DNA from: Paenibacillus durus ATCC 35681
Lineage (GTDB): Bacteria; Bacillota; Bacilli; Paenibacillales; Paenibacillaceae
Assembly (NCBI RefSeq): GCF_000993825.1
Contig: NZ_CP011114.1
Coordinates: forward strand, 62,001 to 126,000
Direction of reading: 5' to 3'
Length of the DNA: 64,000 nucleotides
In this document: one piece after another, positions 40,614-50,146 of the stretch
How positions within the stretch are numbered: position 1 is the stretch's first letter
Layout of the letters: each line of letters begins with the position of its first letter
The notes under the pieces: generated by a model
Seen by the model: only the letters and a program-made list of their open reading frames with translations
Database searches by the model: none
Told to the model about the DNA's origin: nothing
Program-made: the position numbers and the translations under genes

Positions 40614-43600
40614 ATGGGAGCAGGGTATCAGGGGGATGGCTATGAGCTGCAGTGGCCGTATGCGCTGAAAGCCATTCGCAGTTTTCGGATTGAACGGAAA
40701 TTTAATACACATGCGCGGTGTACATTTACGGCGGTAATGACGGAAGAGGAAGCGGAACTTTGCATACAAAGAAGCAGCTTTGAGGACAGCCTGGTCCTCC
40801 GCAAGCCTGCCGAGCCGAAAGCGGAGAACTGGTTCTCCGGGGGCATTACGGGTATCGATATTCACATGGAAGACGGGATTCCGCATGTGCAAGTCGAGGC
40901 GATTTCGCGCACGTATGCCATGGATATGGAGCCGAAAAACCGTTCATATCAGAATAAGCATTTGACCTATTCGGATGCCATAGAGCAGCTCGTCGCCGGT
41001 TACCCCGGAGGGGCTGCGCAAAATATGGCGACAAGCGAGGAAGCGGCGATTGGCACGTTCATGGTTCAATTTGAAGAGACCGACTGGCAATTTATGAAAC
41101 GTCTGGCCTCCCGGATAGGGACCGTTATTTTGCCGGATGTGGCCCTGGATGCGCCGCGCGTCTACTTCGGCGTACCGGATTTGTCATGGGGCGAGGAGCT
41201 GAAGTCCAAGCGTTACACAGCCGTAAAGGACCGGGCCCGCTATGAAGAGCTGAAGGCGCATGCGGAAGGAAGCGAAGCGGACCTGCTTCAGGAGGCGGAT
41301 TTTGTCCATTACCGGGTCATTAGCGAGCAATATTGCGAGGTTGGAGATGATGTGCTTTTTAAAAATCAGATGTGGGTCGTATCCGAATCGATCATCAGCT
41401 ATGCATCGGGGCTGCTGCAATATGAATATGTGCTGGTGAAACGGCAGACGCTGAGAATGAAGTCGCGGCGTAATGAGCGGATTCAAGGCGTCTCCCTGGA
41501 AGGCCGGGTCGTGAAACGGGCGAACAATATGGTGAAGGTTCATCTGGACATCGATGCGGAGCATGACGCGCAAGGGAACTGGTGGTTCCCCTATTCGGGG
41601 GAAGGGAATAATATCTTTCACTGTCTGCCGGAGGAAGGCGCGCGGATTAAGGTGTATTTTCCAAGCGGTACCGAGAAGCAGGCGATCGCGATCAACTCGG
41701 TTCGCGGCGGAAGCGAGGAGATGAAGAGCCGGACGGTGTTCCAGAAGCCCACGACGAAAGTGTTCGAGATGCCGGGAGCGGCCAAGATGCAGCTGGGAGA
41801 CGACGGGGTCCTGTTCGAGAAAGGGACGGTCAGCCTGCATCTGGATGGCGGGAACATTACGGTTAAGGCAAGCGAGGATCTGTTGCTGGTGGCAGGCAAC
41901 CGGATGGAGCTGGGGAGCGGGAGCGAGAAAGGAATACTGGAGTCCATCCGGATGCGCGCCGCGCAGCAGATTGCGCTGCAAACGAACGCTGCCCATTATA
42001 TGGTCATCCAAGAAAACCGGGTGGGCATCAAGAGCAGCAAGCTGGACTTCCAGAAAGTCGAAGCGGATTTCATGGAACTGCTGACGGATGAAGAGATCAA
42101 GCAGATGTATATCGATGAACAGGCCGAAGCGAACATCTGGCAAGAAGAACTGGATTTCAACAAGAATGTCGCCGTTCCGATGTCGGGAATGCCGGTGTCC
42201 GTACCCTTGCCGGAAGGCCACAAGGCGGACATTCGTGCGAAAGTGGCAGCCGAAGTGAATAGCAATCCGGATGGAGTCGCTGCGGCGCGAAGCTGGCTGA
42301 GCGGAAAATCGAAGGAAGAGCAGCAGAATGCCTACCAGAAGAGCTACGCCCAGCCGGCAAGCGAACCGAAGAAGAAGAGTAAGAAAGAGAAACAAGCGGA
42401 GCTAGCAGAGAGTCAGAAGGAATATGAGCAGGAAGACCGGGACCGGACAGAGGTATATGAGTGGAATCAAAGCGCGAAGAAGATCATGGAGCAAGGAGCA
42501 AAGGAAGGCAAGTCGCCAGCGGAGATCCGGGCGATGCTTCCCCCGCAACCTGTACCTACGCGAAGAGCGCCGCAGGAAAGCCATGAGCCGGGTATAATCG
42601 AGCAGATGCTGGATTTCACGGGGATCGGGAAAATGATGGAAAAGATGGGTCCAGCTCTGGACACATGGCAACTGGAGCATGTCATCCCGCAGAAACCGGA
42701 TTATCTCAGCAAGCATACAGAAAAAAAGGTATACTTATCCCGGTATACCTTCCAAGTGTTAGTCATTGATCCTCAAGTTCTGATCGCGGAGATCAATCTC
42801 TTGTTTGGAGCGGTGGCGATCATCGGGGCTTTTTGGACGGGAGGGGGATCGTTGTATCTCCTGGCGATCGCAGATGGGGTCATAGGCGCAGGCATGGTCG
42901 GCATCAACTTGGTGAAACTGAACGACCTCAAGAACGGAAATGCGAATACAAATCCGAGCATCCTCGGCATAGACCAGGCGATGCTGGATAACATGGGGCT
43001 CGCTATCGCGTTTGTGAATCTGGCGTTCTTGATGAAGCACGGCTTATACAAGGCGGCGGATAAACTAGCGAACAGCAGGAATGTTGTAGCGCTGGATGAG
43101 GTTTGGAAGGCAGAGGGGATGGGAAATGGTGGTAAGGGAGTTAGTTGGGCTAAACACTCAATTAATAACCTAGAAGAAGCTCATCAATGGGGAAGCAAGT
43201 ATTATGATAGCTGGATTGAATCACTAACTGAGAGTGAAAGAAATGCTATCAAGCAATATACTGGAGATGATTATAGCATAATAAATGCCTATCTGAGAGG
43301 ATTCAGTGATTCTTTAGATGGTGTAGAACTACAAGTGATTAATGATATCAAGAGTGGACTAAGTAAAGCGAAAGTTCCATATGATATGCGAGTATATAGA
43401 GGAACAGATCTTAAACCCTTTGAAGATCTGCTTGAAATAGGTAAAGATGGAAAGATAAATTATGATTCGCTAGTAGGGAAGTCAATCAAAGATAATGCGT
43501 TTATTAGTACCGCGATTGTAAAAGAGTCTTCATTTGATTTTATGAAAGTCTCTTGGGAGATAAATGTTCCAAAAGGAGCTAATGCTGCTTATGTTAGTAA

Positions 43601-43721
43601 GATTAGTTATTACCCTGGTGAAGCAGAGTTACTTCTGAATGCTGGACAAGAAATGATAATAAAAAGTGCAAAAGTTGATAGTGATGGTAAACTACATGTT
43701 GTTTTAGATTTGATACTATAA
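40614..43721 (+). CDS. VgrG-like spike fused to an ADP-ribosyltransferase toxin (B)
   Basis: 1035 residues; residues 1-823 match VgrG-toxin A in all domains. The unique end, about 836-1035, is an ADP-ribosyltransferase of the R-S-E group (VIP2/C3-like). An N-terminal helical lobe (WIESLTESERNAIKQYTGDD, YSIINAYLRG) is followed by MRVYRGTDL (catalytic Arg929), KDNAFISTAI (S-T at 965-966) and YYPGEAELLLNAGQEMII with the E-x-E pair at 1003 and 1005. Spacing and order are those of active enzymes, which transfer ADP-ribose from NAD+ to an arginine or other residue of a target protein. The neighbouring gene encodes an ADP-ribosylhydrolase, which strongly supports the assignment. Target unknown. Confidence 0.88.
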   Translation: MGAGYQGDGYELQWPYALKAIRSFRIERKFNTHARCTFTAVMTEEEAELCIQRSSFEDSLVLRKPAEPKAENWFSGGITGIDIHMEDGIPHVQVEAISRTYAMDMEPKNRSYQNKHLTYSDAIEQLVAGYPGGAAQNMATSEEAAIGTFMVQFEETDWQFMKRLASRIGTVILPDVALDAPRVYFGVPDLSWGEELKSKRYTAVKDRARYEELKAHAEGSEADLLQEADFVHYRVISEQYCEVGDDVLFKNQMWVVSESIISYASGLLQYEYVLVKRQTLRMKSRRNERIQGVSLEGRVVKRANNMVKVHLDIDAEHDAQGNWWFPYSGEGNNIFHCLPEEGARIKVYFPSGTEKQAIAINSVRGGSEEMKSRTVFQKPTTKVFEMPGAAKMQLGDDGVLFEKGTVSLHLDGGNITVKASEDLLLVAGNRMELGSGSEKGILESIRMRAAQQIALQTNAAHYMVIQENRVGIKSSKLDFQKVEADFMELLTDEEIKQMYIDEQAEANIWQEELDFNKNVAVPMSGMPVSVPLPEGHKADIRAKVAAEVNSNPDGVAAARSWLSGKSKEEQQNAYQKSYAQPASEPKKKSKKEKQAELAESQKEYEQEDRDRTEVYEWNQSAKKIMEQGAKEGKSPAEIRAMLPPQPVPTRRAPQESHEPGIIEQMLDFTGIGKMMEKMGPALDTWQLEHVIPQKPDYLSKHTEKKVYLSRYTFQVLVIDPQVLIAEINLLFGAVAIIGAFWTGGGSLYLLAIADGVIGAGMVGINLVKLNDLKNGNANTNPSILGIDQAMLDNMGLAIAFVNLAFLMKHGLYKAADKLANSRNVVALDEVWKAEGMGNGGKGVSWAKHSINNLEEAHQWGSKYYDSWIESLTESERNAIKQYTGDDYSIINAYLRGFSDSLDGVELQVINDIKSGLSKAKVPYDMRVYRGTDLKPFEDLLEIGKDGKINYDSLVGKSIKDNAFISTAIVKESSFDFMKVSWEINVPKGANAAYVSKISYYPGEAELLLNAGQEMIIKSAKVDSDGKLHVVLDLIL

Positions 43722-43736
43722 AAGTAGGTGGAATAA

Positions 43737-44762
43737 ATGACAGGTAGAAGAATGGTAGACAGATGGGAAGACGATAATAAGATTTTTCTTGGTCTAAATA
43801 TAAAAAAACGAATACTCCCTACTATATATGGTGGTATTATTGGTGATTTAATGGGGGTACCAGTTGAATTTAGGCAAAGAGGTACATTTCACATACAAGA
43901 TATAGTTGGATACGGCACATATAATCAACCTCCTGGAACATGGTCTGATGATACTTCGTTGACGTTATGTTTGGTAGAAAATGTAGTGGAAAAAGAAAAC
44001 ATAGTGAATTTAATGCGGAAATTTGTTAAATATCAAGAAGAAGGTTATTGGACTCCTTTTGGAAAGATGTTTGACATTGGTAGAACTACAGCTGAAGCAA
44101 TAAATAGATTTAAAGAAGGGATTTTGCCGAAAAAATGCGGAGGTCAGTCTGAGTATGATAATGGTAATGGTGCCATTATGAGAATTTCGCCATTGGTATT
44201 TACGTTATATAATGAGTTTGATTTTGTAAAAAAAACAGAGATAATCAAACAATATACAGAAATTACTCATGCACATCCTCGTGCTATAGTAGGGTCAATT
44301 ATCTACATTGAATTTTTAATAAGGCTATATCATAATAATTCTTTTGAAAAGTCAATAAAAGAAATTCAAGAGCTTTTCAATGAAAATTTTGGAGAAGAGC
44401 ATGTATATCTAAAGGAATTGAGATATTACAAGAGAATTTTTAATGAAAATTTTTTTGGAACACCGCAAGAAGAAATTTTATCAGATGGATATGTGGTTCA
44501 TACTTTAGAAGCAGCGATTTGGTGTTTAGGAAATACAGCTTCATTTAAAGAAGCTGTATTAAAAGCAGTGAATTTAGGTGAAGATACGGACACCGTGGCT
44601 TCGATAACAGGATCATTGGCAGGGATGTATTATAAAATGGATGAAATTCCAGAAGAATGGTTAGAAAAAATAGTTAGAAAACAAGATATTGATGAGTTGA
44701 TAAAAAAATTCTATGAGTTTTGTGCTAATAAAGCGATTATAGATGAATATGGTAGTCTATAA
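43737..44762 (+). CDS. ADP-ribosylglycohydrolase (DraG-like), immunity to toxin B
   Basis: 341 residues. GGIIGDLMGVPVEFRQRG, GTWSDDTSLTLCLVENV, NGNGAIMRISPLVF, HAHPRAIVGSIIYIEFL and AVNLGEDTDTVASITGSLAG are the Mg2+-binding and substrate motifs of the DraG/ARH family; the carboxylates in W-S-D-D-T and G-E-D-T-D-T are the metal ligands. The enzyme removes ADP-ribose from modified arginine and similar residues. It starts 16 bases after the ADP-ribosyltransferase toxin gene, has TAGGTGG before the ATG and shares its AT-rich composition. Enzymatic reversal, as described for the Tre1/Tri1 pair of Serratia, is therefore the likely immunity mechanism. Some DraG immunity proteins also block the toxin directly. 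Confidence 0.9.
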   Translation: MTGRRMVDRWEDDNKIFLGLNIKKRILPTIYGGIIGDLMGVPVEFRQRGTFHIQDIVGYGTYNQPPGTWSDDTSLTLCLVENVVEKENIVNLMRKFVKYQEEGYWTPFGKMFDIGRTTAEAINRFKEGILPKKCGGQSEYDNGNGAIMRISPLVFTLYNEFDFVKKTEIIKQYTEITHAHPRAIVGSIIYIEFLIRLYHNNSFEKSIKEIQELFNENFGEEHVYLKELRYYKRIFNENFFGTPQEEILSDGYVVHTLEAAIWCLGNTASFKEAVLKAVNLGEDTDTVASITGSLAGMYYKMDEIPEEWLEKIVRKQDIDELIKKFYEFCANKAIIDEYGSL

Positions 44763-44816
44763 ACAAAAGAGTTTTATAAAGCTTTTGTATAAATTACTGA
44801 GTATTTAATTTACCAA

Positions 44817-44860
44817 AAATCCGTATTATGTAGAACTTTATCTGCATAATGCGGATTTTC
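44817..44860 (+). terminator. Terminator after the DraG-like immunity gene
   Basis: AAATCCGTATTATG and CATAATGCGGATTT form a 14-base stem with one G-T pair, then TTC and, further on, CTTTTT. It is unrelated to the repeated CTTATTCC hairpin and lies immediately before the displaced cassette C. Confidence 0.75.
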
Positions 44861-44902
44861 ACTTCTTTTTCATTGCAACCTTTCGCGGGAGAACTGATCG
44901 AA

Positions 44903-46457
44903 ATGGTGAAGGTTCATCTGGACATCGATGCGGAGCATGACGCGCAAGGGAACTGGTGGTTCCCGTATTCGGGGGAAGGGAACAATATCTTTCACTGTCT
45001 GCCGGAGGAAGGCGCGCGGATTAAGGTGTATTTTCCAAGCGGTGCCGAGAAGCAGGCGATCGCAATCAACTCGGTTCGCGGCGGAAGCGAGGAGATGAAG
45101 AGCCGGACGGTGTTCCAGAAGCCCACGACGAAAGTGTTCGAGATGCCGGGAGCGGCCAAAATGCAGCTGGGAGACGACGGGGTCCTGTTCGAGAAAGGGA
45201 CGGTCAGCCTGCATCTGGATGGCGGGAACATCACGGTTAAGGCAAGCGAGGATCTGTTGCTGGTCGCAGGCAACCGGATGGAGCTGGGAAGCGGGAGCGA
45301 GAAGGGCGTGCTCGAGTCCATTCGGATGCGCGCCGCGCAGCAGATTGCGCTGCAAACGAACGCAACCCATTATATGGTCCTCCAAGACAACCGGGTGGGC
45401 ATCAAGAGCAGCAAGCTGGACTTCCAGAAAGTCGAAGCGGATTTCATGGAGCTGCTGACGGATGAAGAACTCAAGCAGCTGTATATCGATGAACAGGCTG
45501 AAGCGAAAATCTGGCAGGAAGAACTGGATTTTAACAAGAATGTCCCCGTGCCGATGTCCGGAGTTCCGGTGTCCGTACCCTTGCCGGAAGGTCATAAGGC
45601 GGACATTCGTGCGAAAGTAGCAGCCGAAGTGAACAGCAATCCGAATGGAATCGCTACGGCGCGAAGCTGGCTGAGCGGGAAATCGGCGGAAGAGCAGCAG
45701 AACGCCTACCAGAAGAGCTATGCCCAGCCAGCTAACGAATCGAAGAAGAGTAAGAAAGAGAAACAAGCGGAACTGGCAGAGAGTCAGAAGGAATACGAGC
45801 AAGAGGACCGGGACCGGACAGCAGTGTATGAGTGGAATCAAAGCGCGAAGAAGATCATGGAGCAAGGAGCAAAGGAAGGCAAGTCGCCAGCGGAGATCCG
45901 GGCGATGCTTCCCCCGCAGCCTGTACCTACGCGAAGAGCGCCGCAGGAAAGCCATGAGCCGGGTATAATCGAGCAGATGCTGGATTTTACGGGGATCGGA
46001 AAACTATTAGAAAAGATAGGTCCTGCTCTGGATGCGTGGCAGCTGGAGCATGTCATCCCGCAGAAGCCGGATTATCTCAGCAAGCATACGGAAAAAAAGG
46101 TATACTTATCCCGGTATACGTTCCAAGTGTTAGTTATCGATCCTCAAGTTCTGATCGCGGAGATCAATCTCTTGTTTGGAGCGGTGGCGATCATCGGGGC
46201 GTTTTGGACGGGAGGGGGATCGTTGTATCTCCTGGCGATCGCAGATGGGGTCATAGGCGCAGGCATGGTCGGCATCAACTTGGTGAAACTGAACGACCTC
46301 AAGAACGGAAATGCGAATACGAATCCGAGCATCCTCGGCATAGACCAGGCGATGCTGGATAACATGGGGCTCGCCATCGCGGTTGTGAATCTGGCGTTCT
46401 TGATGAAGCACGGCTTATACAAGGCAGCGGATAAACTAGCGAACAGCCGGAATATCA
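44903..46457 (+). repeat. Partial copy C of the VgrG part
   Basis: Homology to the full modules starts abruptly at GTGAAGGTTCATCTGG, inside the OB-fold, and runs to the toxin junction. Confidence 0.9.
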
Positions 46458-46963
46458 CGGCGCTGGATGAGGCTTGGAAGGCATGGAGGAGTAAGCCAGG
46501 GATTATTGTTGAAGATTTAGATTTTAAATTGTGGGAAGAAATGCGTGTAAGCGGTCAGGTTAGATTAACACCAAATGGACTAAGAATTATGAGTATACGA
46601 GATATGAAGATATATCAGAGAGAAATGAGTACAATAAAAACAAAAGTTATTTTCGATAAGAAAGGAAATATATTACCCGAGAATGCAGCTGGAGGTTTCG
46701 ATCCTGAAACCGGAGTAATTGTATTAAGGGCTGATGCATCTTACTTAAGTGCAGTTCATGAATCATATCATCTTAAGCAATATAATCTACTTGGAAAAGA
46801 AGAATATTTGAAGTTATCGAAAGCTGAAAGAGAAGAATTCGTGTACAATGAGATTATGAAAAACAAACATTTATTTAATGCCGCTGAAATATATGAAGCG
46901 CAACGATACATTTTCAAAGTAAGAAATGGAGCATGGCCTTTATCTGATTGGAAGGGATATTAG
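44903..46963 (+). CDS. Displaced VgrG-toxin cassette C: zincin-like metallopeptidase toxin, 5'-truncated
   Basis: 686 residues from ATG 44903 (GGGAGA 9 bases upstream; an earlier ATG at 44849 lies in the terminator hairpin). The ring domain and half of the OB-fold are missing; the frame begins VKVHLDIDAEHDAQGNWWFP. The spike, charged coil, hydrophobic hairpin and KHGLYKAADKLANSRN remain. The unique end begins KPGIIVEDLDFKLWEEMRVS and contains SAVHESYHLKQ, the H-E-x-x-H zinc site (His619, Glu620, His623), with EREEFVYNEI further on. This is a zincin-type toxin of the polymorphic-toxin MPTase group. Without the ring it cannot sit on a tube, so it is probably a silent donor cassette, expressed only after recombination. 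Confidence 0.8.
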   Translation: MVKVHLDIDAEHDAQGNWWFPYSGEGNNIFHCLPEEGARIKVYFPSGAEKQAIAINSVRGGSEEMKSRTVFQKPTTKVFEMPGAAKMQLGDDGVLFEKGTVSLHLDGGNITVKASEDLLLVAGNRMELGSGSEKGVLESIRMRAAQQIALQTNATHYMVLQDNRVGIKSSKLDFQKVEADFMELLTDEELKQLYIDEQAEAKIWQEELDFNKNVPVPMSGVPVSVPLPEGHKADIRAKVAAEVNSNPNGIATARSWLSGKSAEEQQNAYQKSYAQPANESKKSKKEKQAELAESQKEYEQEDRDRTAVYEWNQSAKKIMEQGAKEGKSPAEIRAMLPPQPVPTRRAPQESHEPGIIEQMLDFTGIGKLLEKIGPALDAWQLEHVIPQKPDYLSKHTEKKVYLSRYTFQVLVIDPQVLIAEINLLFGAVAIIGAFWTGGGSLYLLAIADGVIGAGMVGINLVKLNDLKNGNANTNPSILGIDQAMLDNMGLAIAVVNLAFLMKHGLYKAADKLANSRNITALDEAWKAWRSKPGIIVEDLDFKLWEEMRVSGQVRLTPNGLRIMSIRDMKIYQREMSTIKTKVIFDKKGNILPENAAGGFDPETGVIVLRADASYLSAVHESYHLKQYNLLGKEEYLKLSKAEREEFVYNEIMKNKHLFNAAEIYEAQRYIFKVRNGAWPLSDWKGY

Positions 46964-46980
46964 GAATAATGGGAGGAAAT

Positions 46981-47322
46981 ATGAATACTAAATTAACAGC
47001 TAGCCAAGCTATGGAAATTGCCCGGGAATATAAACAAAAGTATAATCTACGAGGAGTCATTCACGACAGTGTGGAAAGGTCTGTGAAATTTTATCCTTCA
47101 TTTTATGGAATTAAGGGTTGTGCTTGGCTTGTTTTGGTAGATATAACACCGAACATTTTTGAAGGCGATGATGAAATTACTATTGTTGTATCTGATGGAG
47201 ATGGTGTTGTTGACCATGTAATAGATCATAATGGCATATCACATTATTATCATATTCCCAGTAATAGAGATTATACCGACGAAGAGTTTGAAGCTTTCGC
47301 TGACGACGAGAATGATGAATAA
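46981..47322 (+). CDS. Probable immunity protein for toxin C (PepSY-like)
   Basis: 113 residues from ATG 46981, with GGGAGG 4 bases upstream. Helix TASQAMEIAREYKQKYNLRG, then strands RSVKFYPSFYG, GCAWLVLVDITP, ITIVVSDGDGVVDHVIDHNG and an acidic tail EEFEAFADDENDE. The pattern W-L-V-x-V, then (T)IVVSDxxGxVxxVID-x-NG resembles PepSY-like folds. It is homologous to the immunity gene of cassette E (56647), and both follow related HExxH toxins, which supports the pairing. The acidic tail may mask the protease. Confidence 0.7.
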   Translation: MNTKLTASQAMEIAREYKQKYNLRGVIHDSVERSVKFYPSFYGIKGCAWLVLVDITPNIFEGDDEITIVVSDGDGVVDHVIDHNGISHYYHIPSNRDYTDEEFEAFADDENDE

Positions 47323-47453
47323 AAGAAAAATAGTGTTTTTACTCATCTGTTGAAGTGCAACGTAGGATTATAAATGCAGCCTGATCCTACAACACAAATA
47401 AATAAACCATAAACATAACTTGCTCGAACAAAATACACTTGATAATTTTTAAA

Positions 47454-47498
47454 AAGCTTATTCCAACTTGAACTGTGAAGTAGGAGTAAGCTTTTTTT
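47454..47498 (+). terminator. Terminator, copy 3 of the repeated element
   Basis: AAGCTTATTCC with GGAGTAAGCTT and a run of seven T residues, preceded by ACACTTGATAA as in the other copies. It follows immunity C by about 130 bases. Confidence 0.8.
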
Positions 47499-47567
47499 GT
47501 ATATTATAAACCAAAGGAGGAAGCGACAAAGCAGATACAGACATTAGAAAAAGAAGGTTTAATTGAC

Positions 47568-50123
47568 TTGCTGGCCTCCCGGATAGGGACCGTTATTTTG
47601 CCGGATGTGGCCCTGGATGCGCCTCGCGTCTATTTCGGTGTGCCGGATTTGTCATGGGGCGAGGAGCTGAAGTCCAAGCGTTACACAGCCGTAAAGGACC
47701 GGGCCCGCTATGAAGAGCTGAAGGCGCATGCGGAAGGAAACGAAGGGGACCTGCTTCAGGAGGTGGATTTTGTCCATTACCGGGTCATTAGCGAGCAGTA
47801 TTGCGAAGTCGGAGATGATGTGCTTTTTAAAAATCAGATGTGGGTCGTATCCGAATCGGTCATCAGCTATGCATCGGGGCTGCTGCAATATGAATATGTG
47901 CTGGTGAAACGGCAGACGCTGAGAATGAAGTCGCGGCGTAATGAGCGGATTCAAGGCGTCTCCCTGGAAGGCCGGGTCGTGAAACGGGCGAACAATATGG
48001 TGAAGGTTCATCTGGACATTGATGCGGAGCATGACGCGCAAGGGAACTGGTGGTTCCCCTATTCAGGGGAAGGGAATAATATCTTTCACTGTCTGCCGGA
48101 TGAAGGCGCGCGGATTAAGGTGTATTTTCCAAGCGGTGCCGAGAAGCAGGCGATCGCGATTAACTCGGTTCGCGGCGGAAGCGAGGAGATAAAGAGCCGG
48201 ACGGTGTTCCAGAAGCCCGCGACGAAAGTGTTCGAGATGCCGGGAGCGGCCAAAATGCAGCTGGGAGACGACGGGGTCCTGTTCGAGAAAGGGACGGTCA
48301 GCCTGCATCTGGATGGCGGGAACATTACGGTTAATGCAAGCGAGGATCTGTTGCTGGTCGCAGGTAACCGGATGGAGCTGGGGAGCGGGAGCGAGAAGAG
48401 AGTGCTCGAGTCCATCCGGATGCGCGCCGCGCAGCAGATTGCGCTGCAAACGAACGCTGCCCATTATATGGTCATCCAAGAAAACCGGGTGGGCATCAAG
48501 AGCAGCAAGCTGGACTTCCAGAAAGTCGAAGCGGATTTCATAGAACTGCTGACGGATGAAGAGATCAAGCAGATGTATATCGATGAACAGGCCGAAGCGA
48601 ACATCTGGCAAGAAGAACTGGATTTCAACAAGAATGTCGCCGTTCCGATGTCGGGAATGCCGGTGTCCGTACCCTTGCCGGAAGGCCACAAGGCAGACAT
48701 TCGATCGAGAGTGGCAGCCGAAGTGAATAGCAATCCGGATGGAGTCGCTGCGGCGCGAAGCTGGCTGAGCGGGAAATCGGCGGAAGAGCAGCAGAACGCC
48801 TACCAGAAGAGCTACGCCCCGCTGGCAAGCGAACCTGAGAAGAAGAGTAAGAAAGAGAAACAATCGGAACTGGCAGAGAGGCAGAAGGAATATGAGCAGG
48901 AAGACCGGGACCGGACAGCGGTGTATGAGTGGAATCAAAGCGCGAAGAAGGTCCTCGAGCAAGGGGCAAAGGAAGGCAAGTCACCAGCGGAGATTGAGGT
49001 GATGCTTCCACCGCAGCCTGTACTTATGCCAAGAGCGCCGCAGGAAAGCCACGAGCCGGGCATGATCGAGCAGATGCTGGATTTCACGGGGATCGGAAAA
49101 CTGTTAGAAAAGATGGGTCCTGCTCTGGACGCGTGGCAACTGGAGCACGTCATCCCGCAGAAGCCGGATTATCTCAGCAAGCATACGGAAAAAAAGGTAT
49201 ACTTATCCCGGTATACGTTCCAAGTGTTGGTCATCGATCCCCAAGTTCTGATCGCGGAGTTCAATCTCTTGTTTGGAGCGGTGGCGATCATCGGGGCGTT
49301 TTGGACGGGAGGGGGATCGTTGTATCTCCTGGCGATCGCAGATGGGGTCATAGGCGCAGGCATGGTCGGCATCAACTTGGTGAAACTGAACGACCTCAAG
49401 AACGGAAATGCGAATACGAATCCGAGCATCCTCGGCATAGACCAGGCGATGCTGGATAACATGGAGCTCGCCATCGCGTTTGTGAATCTGGCGTTCTTGA
49501 TGAAGCACGGCTTATACAAAGCGGCGGATAAACTAGCGAACAGCAGGAATGTTGTAGCACTAGAAGATGCTTCGAAGGCTTGGAAGAGTAAGTGGGGGAT
49601 TGGACAAGCTGCTCAGAGACAAACAGAGGGATTTCCTACTAAATTAATTGATCCAATAGCGGATAAACATATTATAGATAAAGTAGCCGAAGCAAGGGGA
49701 GGATTATCTAATAGATATAAAGAAGATGGTAATTTTGCTTACGCTGAAGTAAATGTTACAAGTGTCGATAAGACAGACTTTTATGCACATAGCGGAATTC
49801 ATGACGCAAGCAAAAAAATTCCTGGAACTGGGGAGTTTTCATTCAAACCTGAAGAGCCAATATTTAAGGCAACTGAAGCTCCTGATAAAGCAGGAAATAT
49901 TTACTTGAGGGACGGAGATACAGAGTATAAAATTTTAAATGATCTAGCAAAGAGAATAGGCGATAATCCAAATGCAACAGGAAAAATCAAATTGTTTACT
50001 GAAAAGGACACGTGCGCTAGTTGCAATAAAATTATTCAACAATTTAATGAAAAGTATCCCAATATTATAATTGAAGTAGTTCATAATGGTGATGTTCCTA
50101 TTCCACCTAAGACTTCAAAATAA
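47568..50123 (+). CDS. Displaced VgrG-toxin cassette D: deaminase toxin, 5'-truncated
   Basis: Homology to the VgrG copies starts at CTGGCCTCCCGGATAG (47571), inside the ring domain after the E-T-D-W segment, and runs to 49553. An AGGAGG at 47515-47520 is followed by an in-frame stretch (KQIQTLEKEGLIDL) but no ATG; TTG 47568 is the only start codon and is poorly placed, so translation is doubtful. The unique end (about residues 665-851) carries DTEYKILNDLAKRI (Asp784, Glu786), LFTEKDTCASCNKIIQQF (C-x-x-C, Cys816/819) and KYPNIIIEVVHNG. That is the deaminase fold with a Zn-binding CxxC and a catalytic Glu, closest in my memory to the XOO_2897 group. Such toxins deaminate bases in nucleic acids. 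Confidence 0.75.
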   Translation: MLASRIGTVILPDVALDAPRVYFGVPDLSWGEELKSKRYTAVKDRARYEELKAHAEGNEGDLLQEVDFVHYRVISEQYCEVGDDVLFKNQMWVVSESVISYASGLLQYEYVLVKRQTLRMKSRRNERIQGVSLEGRVVKRANNMVKVHLDIDAEHDAQGNWWFPYSGEGNNIFHCLPDEGARIKVYFPSGAEKQAIAINSVRGGSEEIKSRTVFQKPATKVFEMPGAAKMQLGDDGVLFEKGTVSLHLDGGNITVNASEDLLLVAGNRMELGSGSEKRVLESIRMRAAQQIALQTNAAHYMVIQENRVGIKSSKLDFQKVEADFIELLTDEEIKQMYIDEQAEANIWQEELDFNKNVAVPMSGMPVSVPLPEGHKADIRSRVAAEVNSNPDGVAAARSWLSGKSAEEQQNAYQKSYAPLASEPEKKSKKEKQSELAERQKEYEQEDRDRTAVYEWNQSAKKVLEQGAKEGKSPAEIEVMLPPQPVLMPRAPQESHEPGMIEQMLDFTGIGKLLEKMGPALDAWQLEHVIPQKPDYLSKHTEKKVYLSRYTFQVLVIDPQVLIAEFNLLFGAVAIIGAFWTGGGSLYLLAIADGVIGAGMVGINLVKLNDLKNGNANTNPSILGIDQAMLDNMELAIAFVNLAFLMKHGLYKAADKLANSRNVVALEDASKAWKSKWGIGQAAQRQTEGFPTKLIDPIADKHIIDKVAEARGGLSNRYKEDGNFAYAEVNVTSVDKTDFYAHSGIHDASKKIPGTGEFSFKPEEPIFKATEAPDKAGNIYLRDGDTEYKILNDLAKRIGDNPNATGKIKLFTEKDTCASCNKIIQQFNEKYPNIIIEVVHNGDVPIPPKTSK
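47571..49553 (+). repeat. Partial copy D of the VgrG part
   Basis: Starts within the ring domain at the L-A-S-R segment and ends at the toxin junction, so its 5' breakpoint is different from that of copy C. Confidence 0.9.
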
Positions 50124-50146
50124 TAATTTTCGGAGGTTTCTATAAA

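Larger units (their letters stand above)
38201..43082 (+). repeat. Module B, second full copy of the repeated unit
   Basis: Gene order as in module A. The pentapeptide gene is almost base-identical to that of A over its first two thirds, and its VgrG part is closest to that of module E. Confidence 0.9.
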
